Shown here piece by piece: positions 33,075 through 40,645 of a stretch of DNA of 40,645 nt; position 1 is the first letter of the stretch; every line of letters starts with the position of its first letter. Source of the stretch: Nitrospirales bacterium (GTDB lineage Bacteria; Nitrospirota; Nitrospiria; Nitrospirales; UBA8639); assembly GCA_021604105.1 (NCBI GenBank), contig BQIW01000038.1:1-40645 (forward strand), read 5' to 3'. The notes beneath the pieces were generated by a model. The model was given only the letters and a program-made list of their open reading frames with translations, had not been told where the DNA came from and made no database searches. Both the position numbers and the translations under genes were made by a program.

Positions 33075-34472
33075 TTAGGCACGATCGGGGGTATGAGAAT
33101 TGGAGGCCGGAGACATTGCGGAAATTTTTTTTTGGATGCGGTTTCTTCCCCATGTGATGATGACAAATGAGAGGCCCAGAGCAATGGGCACGAAGATCCC
33201 AGAGGCCAATTCATACTTTTCTAGCCAACCGAGTTCGTGCAGGGCCTTAAAGACATAGTTGGCTAGGCCACTCACGTAATAGGCAATCACGATCACGGAG
33301 AGGCCCTCCACGGTATGTTGCAAGACGACTTGGCTTTTTGTCGTCTTATCCAAGCTGGCGAGGAGATTCACATTTTGATCTTGTTGCGCCAAATTTTGCT
33401 CTTGTAAAAGGAGTTCCACCTTGGTGCGTAAGACGGCTATAGTGCCCTCAAAATCCTGTTCTAAGGCCTGAACACGGGAGAGCAATTGCTGGTATCCATC
33501 GGCTACTCCAGTAATTTTCCATTGAAAATAATCAATGAGTGTTCGACCATACGGCAACGGGTGCTCTTGGAGTGCCAGGGTATTGCTGTGTACAATTCGA
33601 TCATAGGGGACCGAAGCCGAAAGGCGGTAACGCAGCGAAGCGGTCAAACGCCCCACTTCAAGAAAATCATGGGTTAACCCTTCCAGCCATTGTTGAAGCG
33701 TGCTATGTGTCGCTCGGTTCAGTTCTTTCGTGATAAGGGTTCGTTGATAGAGATGACGCTGTTCGAAAATTTGAACCTGATCGACCGACCGGGAAAAGGC
33801 TGGATAGGGCAATAAAATCAGGTGGGTGTAATTTTCAAGAGTCGTCAAAATTGTCATGAGTCTGGCTAGTTTTTGGCGAAGCAAGACGGGATCAGGAGAC
33901 CAAATGAGATATCGTTCCCGATCATGTTCGTCTGGAGTAAAGCTGGTGGCCACACAGATGTCCTCCCCCAGAACCTTGCTGGCATACATTTGTGGTCCGG
34001 GGAGAAGGGTTCTCAATTCCTCTTGGTCGTAGGTAGGCGCAGGAATGACCAATAGATCCAACGCGTTGACTTGGATGCCCAATGGAGAAAAGGGAAACAC
34101 ATATCCGGGAAATCCCAACGGTCCGAATCCCAATGGTTGGGTTGCGTTAGAAGGGATGTGCCAAACCTGATAGCTGTAATATTCAGTGTGGGCTTCCCAT
34201 ATGACAATGAGTTTGTCCCCATTCGTTCCTTTCCGTACTCCGAATCCAACCTTATCTTCCATGACGGCCTGGGTGGGATCGATCTCCAAGCAGGCTAGAA
34301 GCTGTTGAAACTCTTTTCGACTTTGAGGGCGTTCAACTGCCGGATTCGCCATACGATAGGCTGTGTGGTGTACATGGGCAGGAACATTCAACCAGCCTTC
34401 CAAATACTTTTCTTGCGCCTTATGCATTTGGCGAAGAATGCCTTTCCCTGGGGATCCGGGTTTTAATTTCAT
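33075..34472 (-). CDS. DUF3422 family membrane protein
   Basis: The 465-residue protein has a large soluble N-terminal region with the DUF3422-like VPAHVHHTAYRMANP and KVGFGVRKGTNGDKLIVIWEAH segments, a helical middle (about 250-400) and two C-terminal TM helices (about 385-405 and 425-445), ending in a basic tail. Such proteins are probably anchored in the inner membrane with the bulk in the cytoplasm. The function is not established. The ATG at 34472 has no strong ribosome binding site. The neighbouring genes offer no functional clue. Confidence 0.8.
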   Translation of the reverse strand: MKLKPGSPGKGILRQMHKAQEKYLEGWLNVPAHVHHTAYRMANPAVERPQSRKEFQQLLACLEIDPTQAVMEDKVGFGVRKGTNGDKLIVIWEAHTEYYSYQVWHIPSNATQPLGFGPLGFPGYVFPFSPLGIQVNALDLLVIPAPTYDQEELRTLLPGPQMYASKVLGEDICVATSFTPDEHDRERYLIWSPDPVLLRQKLARLMTILTTLENYTHLILLPYPAFSRSVDQVQIFEQRHLYQRTLITKELNRATHSTLQQWLEGLTHDFLEVGRLTASLRYRLSASVPYDRIVHSNTLALQEHPLPYGRTLIDYFQWKITGVADGYQQLLSRVQALEQDFEGTIAVLRTKVELLLQEQNLAQQDQNVNLLASLDKTTKSQVVLQHTVEGLSVIVIAYYVSGLANYVFKALHELGWLEKYELASGIFVPIALGLSFVIITWGRNRIQKKISAMSPASNSHTPDRA

Positions 34473-34649
34473 GAATGAGTGAAGACCGGTGATGGGAATC
34501 GTGACTGAAAGAATTGGCTCCGCATTTGAACAGAGTTCTACCCTACCTGAGAGGTCTCAGGCAAGTGGAGAAATGGGAGGGAAGGGCGTTGAGTGTATGA
34601 AGGGGGCCGGATGGCATTCCACGATGATGAGTTTAGGAGCCGATCGCGG

Positions 34650-35657
34650 TCATGCTGAGGTGAGTTGAGCATGAATCCAGTCGCATAGACGATTTTCGGC
34701 CCAAAAAGGATCCTCATGCTTTTGGTGCCGTTGAAAAAATCCACAATGGCCCCCATGAGCCGGCGCCTCAAGCCGGATGAAGGGATTAGAGTCGAGAGCA
34801 GGATCCGCAAACATGTGGTAGGGGATAAACGGGTCGTCTTGGGCCGTGATGATAAGGGTCGGGATGGTGATGGAAGTTAGTGTATTTCGAGCGGCGCTTT
34901 GTTCGTAATAGTCCGTGGCATCTCGATACCCTCCGTCCGGAGCGGTATAGATTTCGTCAAATTCCCACAAAGTCCGTATATGGGAGAGGCGTGAGAGGTC
35001 CCAACGCCCTGGAAAGAGGCGGGATTTTTTGCGTAATTTTTCTGTTAAGCTTTTCAGGAAATAGCGATGATAGAGCCAATTGGAGGGATGCTGCAGGGCG
35101 CGTACGCAGGCTGCCGGCTGTATGTTGGGACAGACGGCTCCGACTCCACGAAGGGAAGGGAGTGTGGTTCCCTGTTCGCCAGCTAATTTGAGGGCCAGAT
35201 TGCCTCCCATGGAATACCCGATGAGCCACACCGCCGTGCAGCCATCTTCTTCGGTAATTTCTTGAATAATCCTGCCGTAATCCTGGCTGAGCCCATTGTG
35301 ATAGAGAGTGGGGGTGAGATGTTCGGATCCGCCGCAATTCCGTTGATTGATGCGAATGCAATTCCATCCTGCATCCCAGCATTTTCTGGCCAAACCCCGC
35401 ATGTAGTGTGATTCGGTGCACCCTTCGAGGCCATGAATCATCAGGATGGTGGGGTGTTGAGAGGGGAAGGGTTGCCAGTGACATTTGGTGAGTAGGCTCA
35501 CCTCGGGAGAGACCTGAAAGATACGGTTCTGTGTGGGCATTTCGGATGGGAAGCTTCCGCGGGGCCACCAGCGCGGGAGAAGGGTCATGCGGTGTGGGCT
35601 ATCTAACCAAGGATGTGGGTCAAATGGTTGGGACGGCCACAAACAATGATTAATCAT
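34650..35657 (-). CDS. Alpha/beta hydrolase, YheT family
   Basis: The 335-residue protein shows the YheT-type hydrolase pattern: ILMIHGLEGCTESHYMRGL with the oxyanion HG, RINQRNCGGSE, nucleophile elbow GYSMGGN (Ser), TAQDDPFIP with the acid Asp, and HGGHCGF with the catalytic His. It is predicted to be a cytoplasmic or membrane-associated serine hydrolase of unknown substrate; family members are often called abhydrolases or carboxylesterases. The start at 35657 is not supported by a ribosome binding site; the conserved region begins about 30-40 residues later. Confidence 0.9.
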   Translation of the reverse strand: MINHCLWPSQPFDPHPWLDSPHRMTLLPRWWPRGSFPSEMPTQNRIFQVSPEVSLLTKCHWQPFPSQHPTILMIHGLEGCTESHYMRGLARKCWDAGWNCIRINQRNCGGSEHLTPTLYHNGLSQDYGRIIQEITEEDGCTAVWLIGYSMGGNLALKLAGEQGTTLPSLRGVGAVCPNIQPAACVRALQHPSNWLYHRYFLKSLTEKLRKKSRLFPGRWDLSRLSHIRTLWEFDEIYTAPDGGYRDATDYYEQSAARNTLTSITIPTLIITAQDDPFIPYHMFADPALDSNPFIRLEAPAHGGHCGFFQRHQKHEDPFWAENRLCDWIHAQLTSA

Positions 35658-35914
35658 GGATGAGCAGGATGAGGAGATTTACGATGAGGGCTTATCGGTT
35701 GCCTCCCCTGATTGGGATACCAAAATCCTTATGCGTAAGACAAGTCCGGATAAGGAAAATATACAGAGAATGGCCCAATGAATGGGTGTGATCATGTAGT
35801 ACGGAGAGTGGCTATTTGACAGGGCACGGGAACTTTCGGTAGATCCCCTCAGGATTTTGTAAGTTATTGGCTCCTCGTGTTTGGCCGTACTCCGTCAATC
35901 TTTACAGTAGGATC

Positions 35915-36469
35915 ATGAAAGAGTTTATGAAAAAATCAAAGTTTTCACAATCTGCAGGGAGCCGGGAAACGTTTCTTATTTTTATTGTGGTGGCTTGCGG
36001 GATTATGGCGACCCTTTCAGTGAATCTGTTCAATGACTTGTCTTCTGATCCTAGCGAAGCCCACGTGGGGAAATCCACCAGTCCGGAGCAACCTGAATCC
36101 CCTTCCTCCAACGTTTCCTCTGTAGAGCTGACCGATGTACCACTGGCTACAGGCACCGAGCCGCTGGAAAAATTGTTTGTGCAATCCGGCTGCGCGGTGT
36201 GTCATACCATCCCGGGTATTGCTCCTGCTCGGGGGCGTGAGGGTCCTCGGTTAGTTCTAGGGACCAATGGACCGCTTCGATTGGCGGACCCTCAATATCA
36301 TGGGACGGCGACAACCGTTCGTGAATATGTCCAGGAATCAATTTTGAATCCAGGCGCGTACGTGGTGCCCGGATACTCTGATCGGGTGATGCCCCGATGG
36401 TATGGGAGGCGGCTTAATGCGCTGGCGTTGGATCGAATGGCCGAGTATTTAGAAAATGTCACGGAGTAA
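35915..36469 (+). CDS. Membrane-anchored c-type cytochrome
   Basis: ATG at 35915 gives a 184-residue protein; ATG at 35927 is an alternative. An N-terminal hydrophobic segment (about 19-37) acts as signal or anchor. A Ser/Pro/Glu-rich linker is followed by a monohaem cytochrome c domain with C-x2-CH (Cys93, Cys96, His97 in CAVCH) and a likely distal Met159 (SDRVMPRW). The haem domain is class I, similar to the small cytochromes that serve oxidases. It should transfer electrons on the periplasmic face; its partner is not encoded in this window. Confidence 0.88.
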   Translation: MKEFMKKSKFSQSAGSRETFLIFIVVACGIMATLSVNLFNDLSSDPSEAHVGKSTSPEQPESPSSNVSSVELTDVPLATGTEPLEKLFVQSGCAVCHTIPGIAPARGREGPRLVLGTNGPLRLADPQYHGTATTVREYVQESILNPGAYVVPGYSDRVMPRWYGRRLNALALDRMAEYLENVTE

Positions 36470-36619
36470 AACCCCTCTGGCAGCTTCACATGACGTGAAC
36501 CCATCAATTTGTCTACTTTAAGTGCACGCTCTCCTCACCCCTTTGAGAACGGCAGTTGTGTCGGTGATGGTCATCCATCAGCCCGGCTGTCTGCCATCGT
36601 ATGGGGTTGTGTGAGGGTA

Positions 36620-37147
36620 TTAGGGTTGGAACCGAAACCCGAATAACATACCGATGTTGAAATTGTCGCTACTTTTCCTATTATTCAGATCAATATCTTG
36701 AAATGTAAATATGAGTGTACTTGACAAATCAACGGTCCGATTGATCTTGAAGGCTGCCGTAGCCCCAAAAGGAAAGCTATAACTGACATCGCTATCATCA
36801 CGACGGCCTTGTTCCAAATCTGCATAGACAAACCCAATTCCGCCAAATGGAATGATGGTGACAGCACCGACAGGAATGTGATATCGACCGATTCCGGCGA
36901 AGGTGAGTTGAGTGAGGTCTCCGGCGGGAGAAAGTAAGAGTTGTGGGCCAACAGAGAATTGGGAGTTTAAAAAATAGTCTCCCTGGAAACTGAGCGTGAA
37001 CACGGTGTCGTCGGTGGTATCTGCCAGGTAACCGATATCCGTTCCAAACTTCCAGTTGTTTTCTGCCCGTACAGAAGGACTGCCCACTGAGAGCGCGAAA
37101 AGGAGGGCTAGGATGGCCATGATTGTTTTCACCCACTTATCGACCAT
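36620..37147 (-). CDS. Small outer-membrane beta-barrel protein
   Basis: The 175-residue product has a signal peptide (about 1-28, ending SVRA) and then alternating hydrophobic/polar strands of about ten residues, for instance FTLSFQGDYFLNSQFSVGPQ in pieces, AGIGRYHIP, VTIIPFGGIGFVYADL and FPFGATAAFKI. It ends in FGFRFQP, close to the aromatic C-terminal end typical of outer-membrane barrels. An eight-stranded OmpW/OmpA-like barrel is likely. AAGAGGA lies upstream of the ATG. Substrate and function are unknown. Confidence 0.8.
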   Translation of the reverse strand: MVDKWVKTIMAILALLFALSVGSPSVRAENNWKFGTDIGYLADTTDDTVFTLSFQGDYFLNSQFSVGPQLLLSPAGDLTQLTFAGIGRYHIPVGAVTIIPFGGIGFVYADLEQGRRDDSDVSYSFPFGATAAFKINRTVDLSSTLIFTFQDIDLNNRKSSDNFNIGMLFGFRFQP

Positions 37148-37437
37148 TATGTCTCGTTTTCCTCTTGGTTAAAAAGGTTGTGTGAACGGTGGAACGCATC
37201 CTTTCCCTATTTCGGAATCATTCTCTGGCCTTGTGTTGACCATGCCGCTTTAGATTAAACTCGTTTTCAGAATCCTGATTTGGCTTGATCCTAAGGTATG
37301 CCATCGAACACCTGAAGGCCCCAAAAAGGAAGATGAGATTTTTTGCCCATCTCCTCCCGGCCGTCGCTAGCACGAGCTGGAAAATTTGGGAGGGTGTCTG
37401 GGGCCCTCAGAGACGTGAGTTCAGGAAATTTTCATTA

Positions 37438-37701
37438 TTATTTTGCGGTATCCTCTGCCATGTTTTCGGTACTTTCCATCGCCTCGTTGAGGGCTTCACC
37501 GGTTTCTTCGGCCGCGTTGTCCATGGCCTCTCCTGTGCTTTCCATGGCGTCATTGACGGATTCGGTCGTTGTTTCTACCGCTTGATCAAGGGTTTTCCCA
37601 GCTTTTTCGGCAGGACCCTCCGATTCCCCGCATCCTGACAGAGAGGCCACCAACCCAAATGCACAGACGACACTCAGCCCCAATAGGGTCAATCGATTCA
37701 T
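37438..37701 (-). CDS. Small lipoprotein with amphipathic repeats
   Basis: ATG at 37701 follows AGGAGG at 8-base spacing. The signal peptide ends in the lipobox LSGC, so the Cys at residue 24 is probably acylated. The mature part is a string of degenerate 11-residue-like units (SVNDAMESTGEAM, NAAEETGEALNEAMEST) rich in Ala, Glu, Thr and Met, like coiled-coil or LEA-type helices. It is probably an outer-membrane-anchored helical lipoprotein. A promoter candidate lies at 37840-37867. Confidence 0.75.
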   Translation of the reverse strand: MNRLTLLGLSVVCAFGLVASLSGCGESEGPAEKAGKTLDQAVETTTESVNDAMESTGEAMDNAAEETGEALNEAMESTENMAEDTAK

Positions 37702-37839
37702 AGCAGAAACCTCCTGTTAAAATTGGGAAACACGTTGCTGTCCATCCTTTTGGTCCCTCGTTCCAGAGTGGTCTTCTGGTCTGGAGACAGGTGTTGAATG
37801 GGGGACGAGGACCAATTCATGCGTGAATGAACTTAATCT

Positions 37840-37867
37840 ATTGTACTCTAATTTGAAGAAAGATCAA
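37840..37867 (-). promoter_or_regulatory. Candidate sigma70-type promoter of the small lipoprotein gene
   Basis: On the minus strand TTGATC (37862-37867) and TACAAT (37840-37845) are separated by 16 bases, about 140 bases upstream of the ATG. The -10 matches at five of six positions, the -35 at four. Confidence 0.35.
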
Positions 37868-38156
37868 TGATTGGTAGGTAGTTTTTTTTACGTGAATATC
37901 TTATGTGACCGGTGACCCTGATTGAAACGGAAAAATCCAGGGATGGCTTAGGATATCGGGCGTTTTGGATACGGTCTTCCCGGAGGATGGATGTGCTGTT
38001 GTTGGTCGGCAATACGGGACATAATGGTATTCATGGGCCGGTGGTGCCTTTTGTATTTTGTGCCTTAACTTTTTTGATTACCTGTCGATAAGAACTAGTA
38101 CGTCTCATATAGGAATAATAATCAGAACAAACAATTTTTTTGCGGTTGAGGATGTT
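37868..38156. other. Intergenic stretch upstream of the nuclease-like gene
   Basis: No gene is supported. A longer in-frame start (38058) for the next gene has no ribosome binding site and codes for an implausible N-terminus. Confidence 0.35.
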
Positions 38157-38834
38157 ATGGCAAAACCAGTTGGAAAACTTCGAAAAATACATTTAAGTGA
38201 AGTGTGGGGAAATGAGGCCGACGGGTTTGCGGCATGGCTTCAGCAAGAGGAAATTTTAGACATATTGGGGGAGACGATTGAGCGTGCCCTCAAGCCGGCT
38301 GGAAGTGACATTCCTCTCAGTATTTTGGCCGGAGGCGTCCTTGCCAAAGATGCGAAGACCGGGAGTTACGTGATTGTGTTGGGTCATTTGGAGGGCATTG
38401 ATCCCGACGCGCTGGGGAAACTGATTATGTATGCCGCGGGCCTCGATGCGAAGACGGTGGTGTGTGTGGCCCAGGGTATTTCTGCGGAGATTCGCCAAAC
38501 CTTGGATTGGCTGAATGGCGTTTCCCGTGATGAAGTGAAATTCTACGGCGCTGAACTTGAATTATGGCGCATTGACGATTCCGTCCCTGCTCCCAATTTT
38601 CACCTCGTGTGTCAGCCCAACTTGTGGGTCAGACAATTGAAAAACGGTCAGGAAGAGGGTGGGGAATCGAAAGCTGTGAAGTCGTCTGAGTTCTCTGATT
38701 TGAATGCGAACAATGAAGAAAGTTCGAAAGGAACAAAAGAGAAAGGCGCGGCTCCACAAGGAAAGCCGGCTGCAGTAGGCAAGGACGGCGTCTCCGTGCG
38801 TCAGAATTTTGTGTATACCAAAACCTTCTCCTAA
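38157..38834 (+). CDS. Nuclease-fold protein related to the DUF4268-type group, apparently inactive
   Basis: ATG at 38157 has GAGG at 5-base spacing, so the frame's earlier start is rejected. The 225-residue product begins KLRKIHLSEVWGNEADGFAAWL and has LIMYAAGLDAKTVVCVA and FYGAELELWRIDDSVPAPNF. These are the conserved blocks of small PD-(D/E)XK-like proteins often placed beside DUF4268. In relatives I remember, the middle reads DIL...VVIENQ with catalytic Asp, Glu and Gln; here it reads LSIL...IVLGHLE, so the catalytic residues seem lost. The C-terminal 55 residues are a Lys/Glu/Ser-rich tail. It may be a DNA-binding or structural remnant rather than an active nuclease (inference). Confidence 0.7.
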   Translation: MAKPVGKLRKIHLSEVWGNEADGFAAWLQQEEILDILGETIERALKPAGSDIPLSILAGGVLAKDAKTGSYVIVLGHLEGIDPDALGKLIMYAAGLDAKTVVCVAQGISAEIRQTLDWLNGVSRDEVKFYGAELELWRIDDSVPAPNFHLVCQPNLWVRQLKNGQEEGGESKAVKSSEFSDLNANNEESSKGTKEKGAAPQGKPAAVGKDGVSVRQNFVYTKTFS

Positions 38835-39379
38835 AAATACGGGTGTAGTTCTTCTCCGGTTGCCTGTTTTTAAATTGCCTCATCCCCAATACATGCAACA
38901 GGAATGGGTTCCCTGTCCCTTCTTCTCCTGCCATCCTTCCTGTGCTTCATGCCTGAATTTTCATGTCAATCCACTGTATGAATCTTTCAACTCCGGTGGT
39001 ATTGGCTTGCAAAATGGCTCGCTGAGGCCGGATTGGCCCCTTAACTATAAACAGAAGACTCCGAATTCTTCCCTGGGATCCCAATGAAGAGAAAAACGGC
39101 TGCTTGAGATCCTCTTTTTCTTTCTAGCCGTCATGTCTGGTTTTCCCGAGAATTCGGACGCTCATGTCTTCTCCTGTCGTAATGAGATCTGACGAGTTTT
39201 TTTTGTTGACCATAAGGGATAGAATAATGTCTTGTTCGTGTTGAGAGTTGGCGCGACTCATGGTAGCGTGGGGGCAACATTCCTCTCCACGCCTGGCGAA
39301 CCACCCACAGGTCGTATGGAAAAGGTGTTTTGAAAAGGCCGTCCTTGGCCATTTTCGGAGATGTTCTATGCTCCGAAAC
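38835..39379. other. Non-coding stretch upstream of glnS
   Basis: No gene is supported on either strand; a 96-codon minus-strand frame has an implausible Arg- and Tyr-rich composition. A terminator-like hairpin follows at 39380-39405, which suggests that something is transcribed toward glnS, perhaps only the read-through end of the gene stopping at 38834. Confidence 0.35.
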
Positions 39380-39405
39380 CGGAATCAAGGACTCCGACTT
39401 TTTTT
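39380..39405 (+). terminator. Terminator-like hairpin just before glnS
   Basis: CGGA-A-TC and GA-C-TCCG (39380-39396) pair around an AAG loop with one mismatch and are followed by ACTTTTTTT. The hairpin ends 41 bases before the glnS start codon. Confidence 0.5.
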
Positions 39406-39446
39406 GCTGAAATTTTTGCATTTAATTTTCTGAAAGCCTGTTAACT

Positions 39447-40645
39447 ATGTCGTCACCAGATCAACATGTTTCCATCGACTTTATTCGAGCCCAGGTTATT
39501 GCAGATCTGGAAAATCAGGCTATTGGTAAACGAGTGCATACGCGATTTCCCCCTGAACCTAATGGGCACTTACATATTGGTCATGCGAAATCCATCTGTT
39601 TGAATTTTGGCATTGCGCAGGAATTCGGTGGGCTATGTAATCTTCGTTTCGATGATACGAATCCGACCAAGGAGAGTAGGGAATACGTCACCTCAATTCA
39701 GGCAGATATCCGGTGGTTGGGCTTTGATTGGGGCGATCGCATCTTTTTTGCCTCAGACTATTTTGAGCAGTTGTATCAATTTGCGGTGCGACTGATTCAA
39801 ACCGGCCATGCCTATGTGGATAGTTTAACGGCCGAGGAGATCCGGGTTTTTCGAGGAACCCTGACTGAGCCAGGGAAGGATAGCCCCTACCGGAATCGTA
39901 CCATTGAAGAAAATTTGGCGTTATTTACTCGCATGCGGGCCGGAGAATTTGAAGACGGGGTCCATGTGTTACGAGCAAAAATTGATATGGCCTCACCGAA
40001 CATTAATCTCCGAGATCCTGCGTTATATCGTATCCGACATGCCACACACTATCGGACCGGTGATGACTGGTGCCTCTATCCAACATATGACTTTGCTCAT
40101 CCTCTTTCCGATTCCATAGAGGGCATTACGCATTCGTTGTGTACTTTGGAGTTTGAGGATCACCGTCCTTTATATGATTGGCTGCTTCGTGTGTGTGAGG
40201 TCTCGAATGTTCCCCGGCAAATTGAGTTCGCCCGCTTAAATCTCGGGCATACGGTGATGAGTAAACGCAAGCTTCAGCAGTTGGTGGAAGAGAAGCATGT
40301 GGACGGGTGGGGGGATCCCCGGTTGCCCACCTTGAAAGGGCTTCGGCGACGGGGTTACACGCCTGAAGCGATTCGAAGTTTTTGTGAACGTGTGGGGGTA
40401 GCGAAACGTGACAGCGTGATTGAGATGGCATTGTTAGAACATGCTATTCGAGAAGATTTGAACAGGTCGGCGCCACGGGTGATGGCGGTATTGCATCCCC
40501 TGAAAATCATTATTGAAAATTATCCGGTTGGGCAGGTTGAGGTTTTAGAGGCCATTAATAATCCTGAGGATCCCACCCAGGGCAAACGTGAAATCGCTTT
40601 TTCTCGTGAGCTGTACATTGAACAAGACGATTTCCGGGAAGATCC
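39447..40645 (+). CDS. glnS: Glutaminyl-tRNA synthetase (partial, 5' part)
   Basis: The frame opens at ATG 39447 and runs off the end of the window after about 399 codons. The class I signature HIGH is at residues 43-46 ([14 protein letters not shown]) and the KMSKS-type loop at 270-274 (TVMSKRKL). FDDTNP, the [23 protein letters not shown] block and [18 protein letters not shown] are typical of GlnRS/GluRS of the eukaryote-like GlnRS branch. It charges tRNA-Gln with glutamine. The anticodon-binding domain should continue outside the window. There is no good ribosome binding site, and a terminator-like hairpin precedes it. Confidence 0.96.
   Translation, partial: MSSPDQHVSIDFIRAQVIADLENQAIGKRVHTRFPPEPNGHLHIGHAKSICLNFGIAQEFGGLCNLRFDDTNPTKESREYVTSIQADIRWLGFDWGDRIFFASDYFEQLYQFAVRLIQTGHAYVDSLTAEEIRVFRGTLTEPGKDSPYRNRTIEENLALFTRMRAGEFEDGVHVLRAKIDMASPNINLRDPALYRIRHATHYRTGDDWCLYPTYDFAHPLSDSIEGITHSLCTLEFEDHRPLYDWLLRVCEVSNVPRQIEFARLNLGHTVMSKRKLQQLVEEKHVDGWGDPRLPTLKGLRRRGYTPEAIRSFCERVGVAKRDSVIEMALLEHAIREDLNRSAPRVMAVLHPLKIIIENYPVGQVEVLEAINNPEDPTQGKREIAFSRELYIEQDDFRED

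Noticed and set aside
35656-35781. 41-codon acidic plus-strand ORF starting opposite the hydrolase start codon
   Set aside because: Composition is plausible, but there is no ribosome binding site and its start overlaps the divergent hydrolase start.
39131-39421. 96-codon minus-strand frame before glnS
   Set aside because: Arg/Tyr/Ser-rich, no ribosome binding site, and it overlaps the terminator-like hairpin.

Overview
The window looks like a chromosomal segment of a free-living Gram-negative bacterium with respiratory metabolism. The archaeal/epsilon-type succinate:quinone reductase (SdhA, a two-[4Fe-4S] SdhB and a CCG-protein SdhE) beside citrate synthase, the many c-di-GMP signalling proteins, the small secreted c-type cytochrome and the family mix would suit Nitrospirota (a Nitrospira-like lineage). 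That assignment is inference from gene content only; there is no rRNA or other marker here.

Layout. 1-3.9 kb: the 3' end of an unidentified gene, small hypothetical genes, an LTXXQ/Spy-like periplasmic protein, a SET-domain protein and a DUF2891 protein. 3.9-8.8 kb: a minus-strand TCA-cycle cluster gltA-sdhA-sdhB-sdhE. 9.0-10.8 kb: three small plus-strand genes (a second Spy-like protein, a small exported protein, a 55-residue Cys-containing protein). 10.8-15.5 kb: lipA, then two c-di-GMP-type regulators (EAL-HDOD and REC-GGDEF-EAL).

15.7-31 kb is the most interesting part. A minus-strand operon encodes a 58-residue ORF, a 1920-residue LEPR/DUF4347 surface-type repeat protein and a hybrid histidine kinase, joined by overlapping stop and start codons. 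Facing it across about 0.6 kb is a tight plus-strand operon: TolC-like outer-membrane factor, HlyD-like periplasmic adaptor, GAF-TM-HlyD fusion, and a polytopic M50 metalloprotease fused to a HlyD-like domain. No ABC or RND motor is encoded. My reading is that this is a dedicated export/processing machine for the giant protein, with the M50-HlyD protein taking the place of the usual inner-membrane transporter and with two-component and c-di-GMP signalling nearby.

31-40.6 kb: a decayed IS30-type transposase, an HDOD protein, a DUF3422 protein, a YheT-like hydrolase, an anchored cytochrome c, a small beta-barrel protein, a small lipoprotein, a protein related to the DUF4268 nuclease-like group but apparently lacking its catalytic residues, and the start of glnS running off the end of the window. 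No tRNA, rRNA or CRISPR array was seen.
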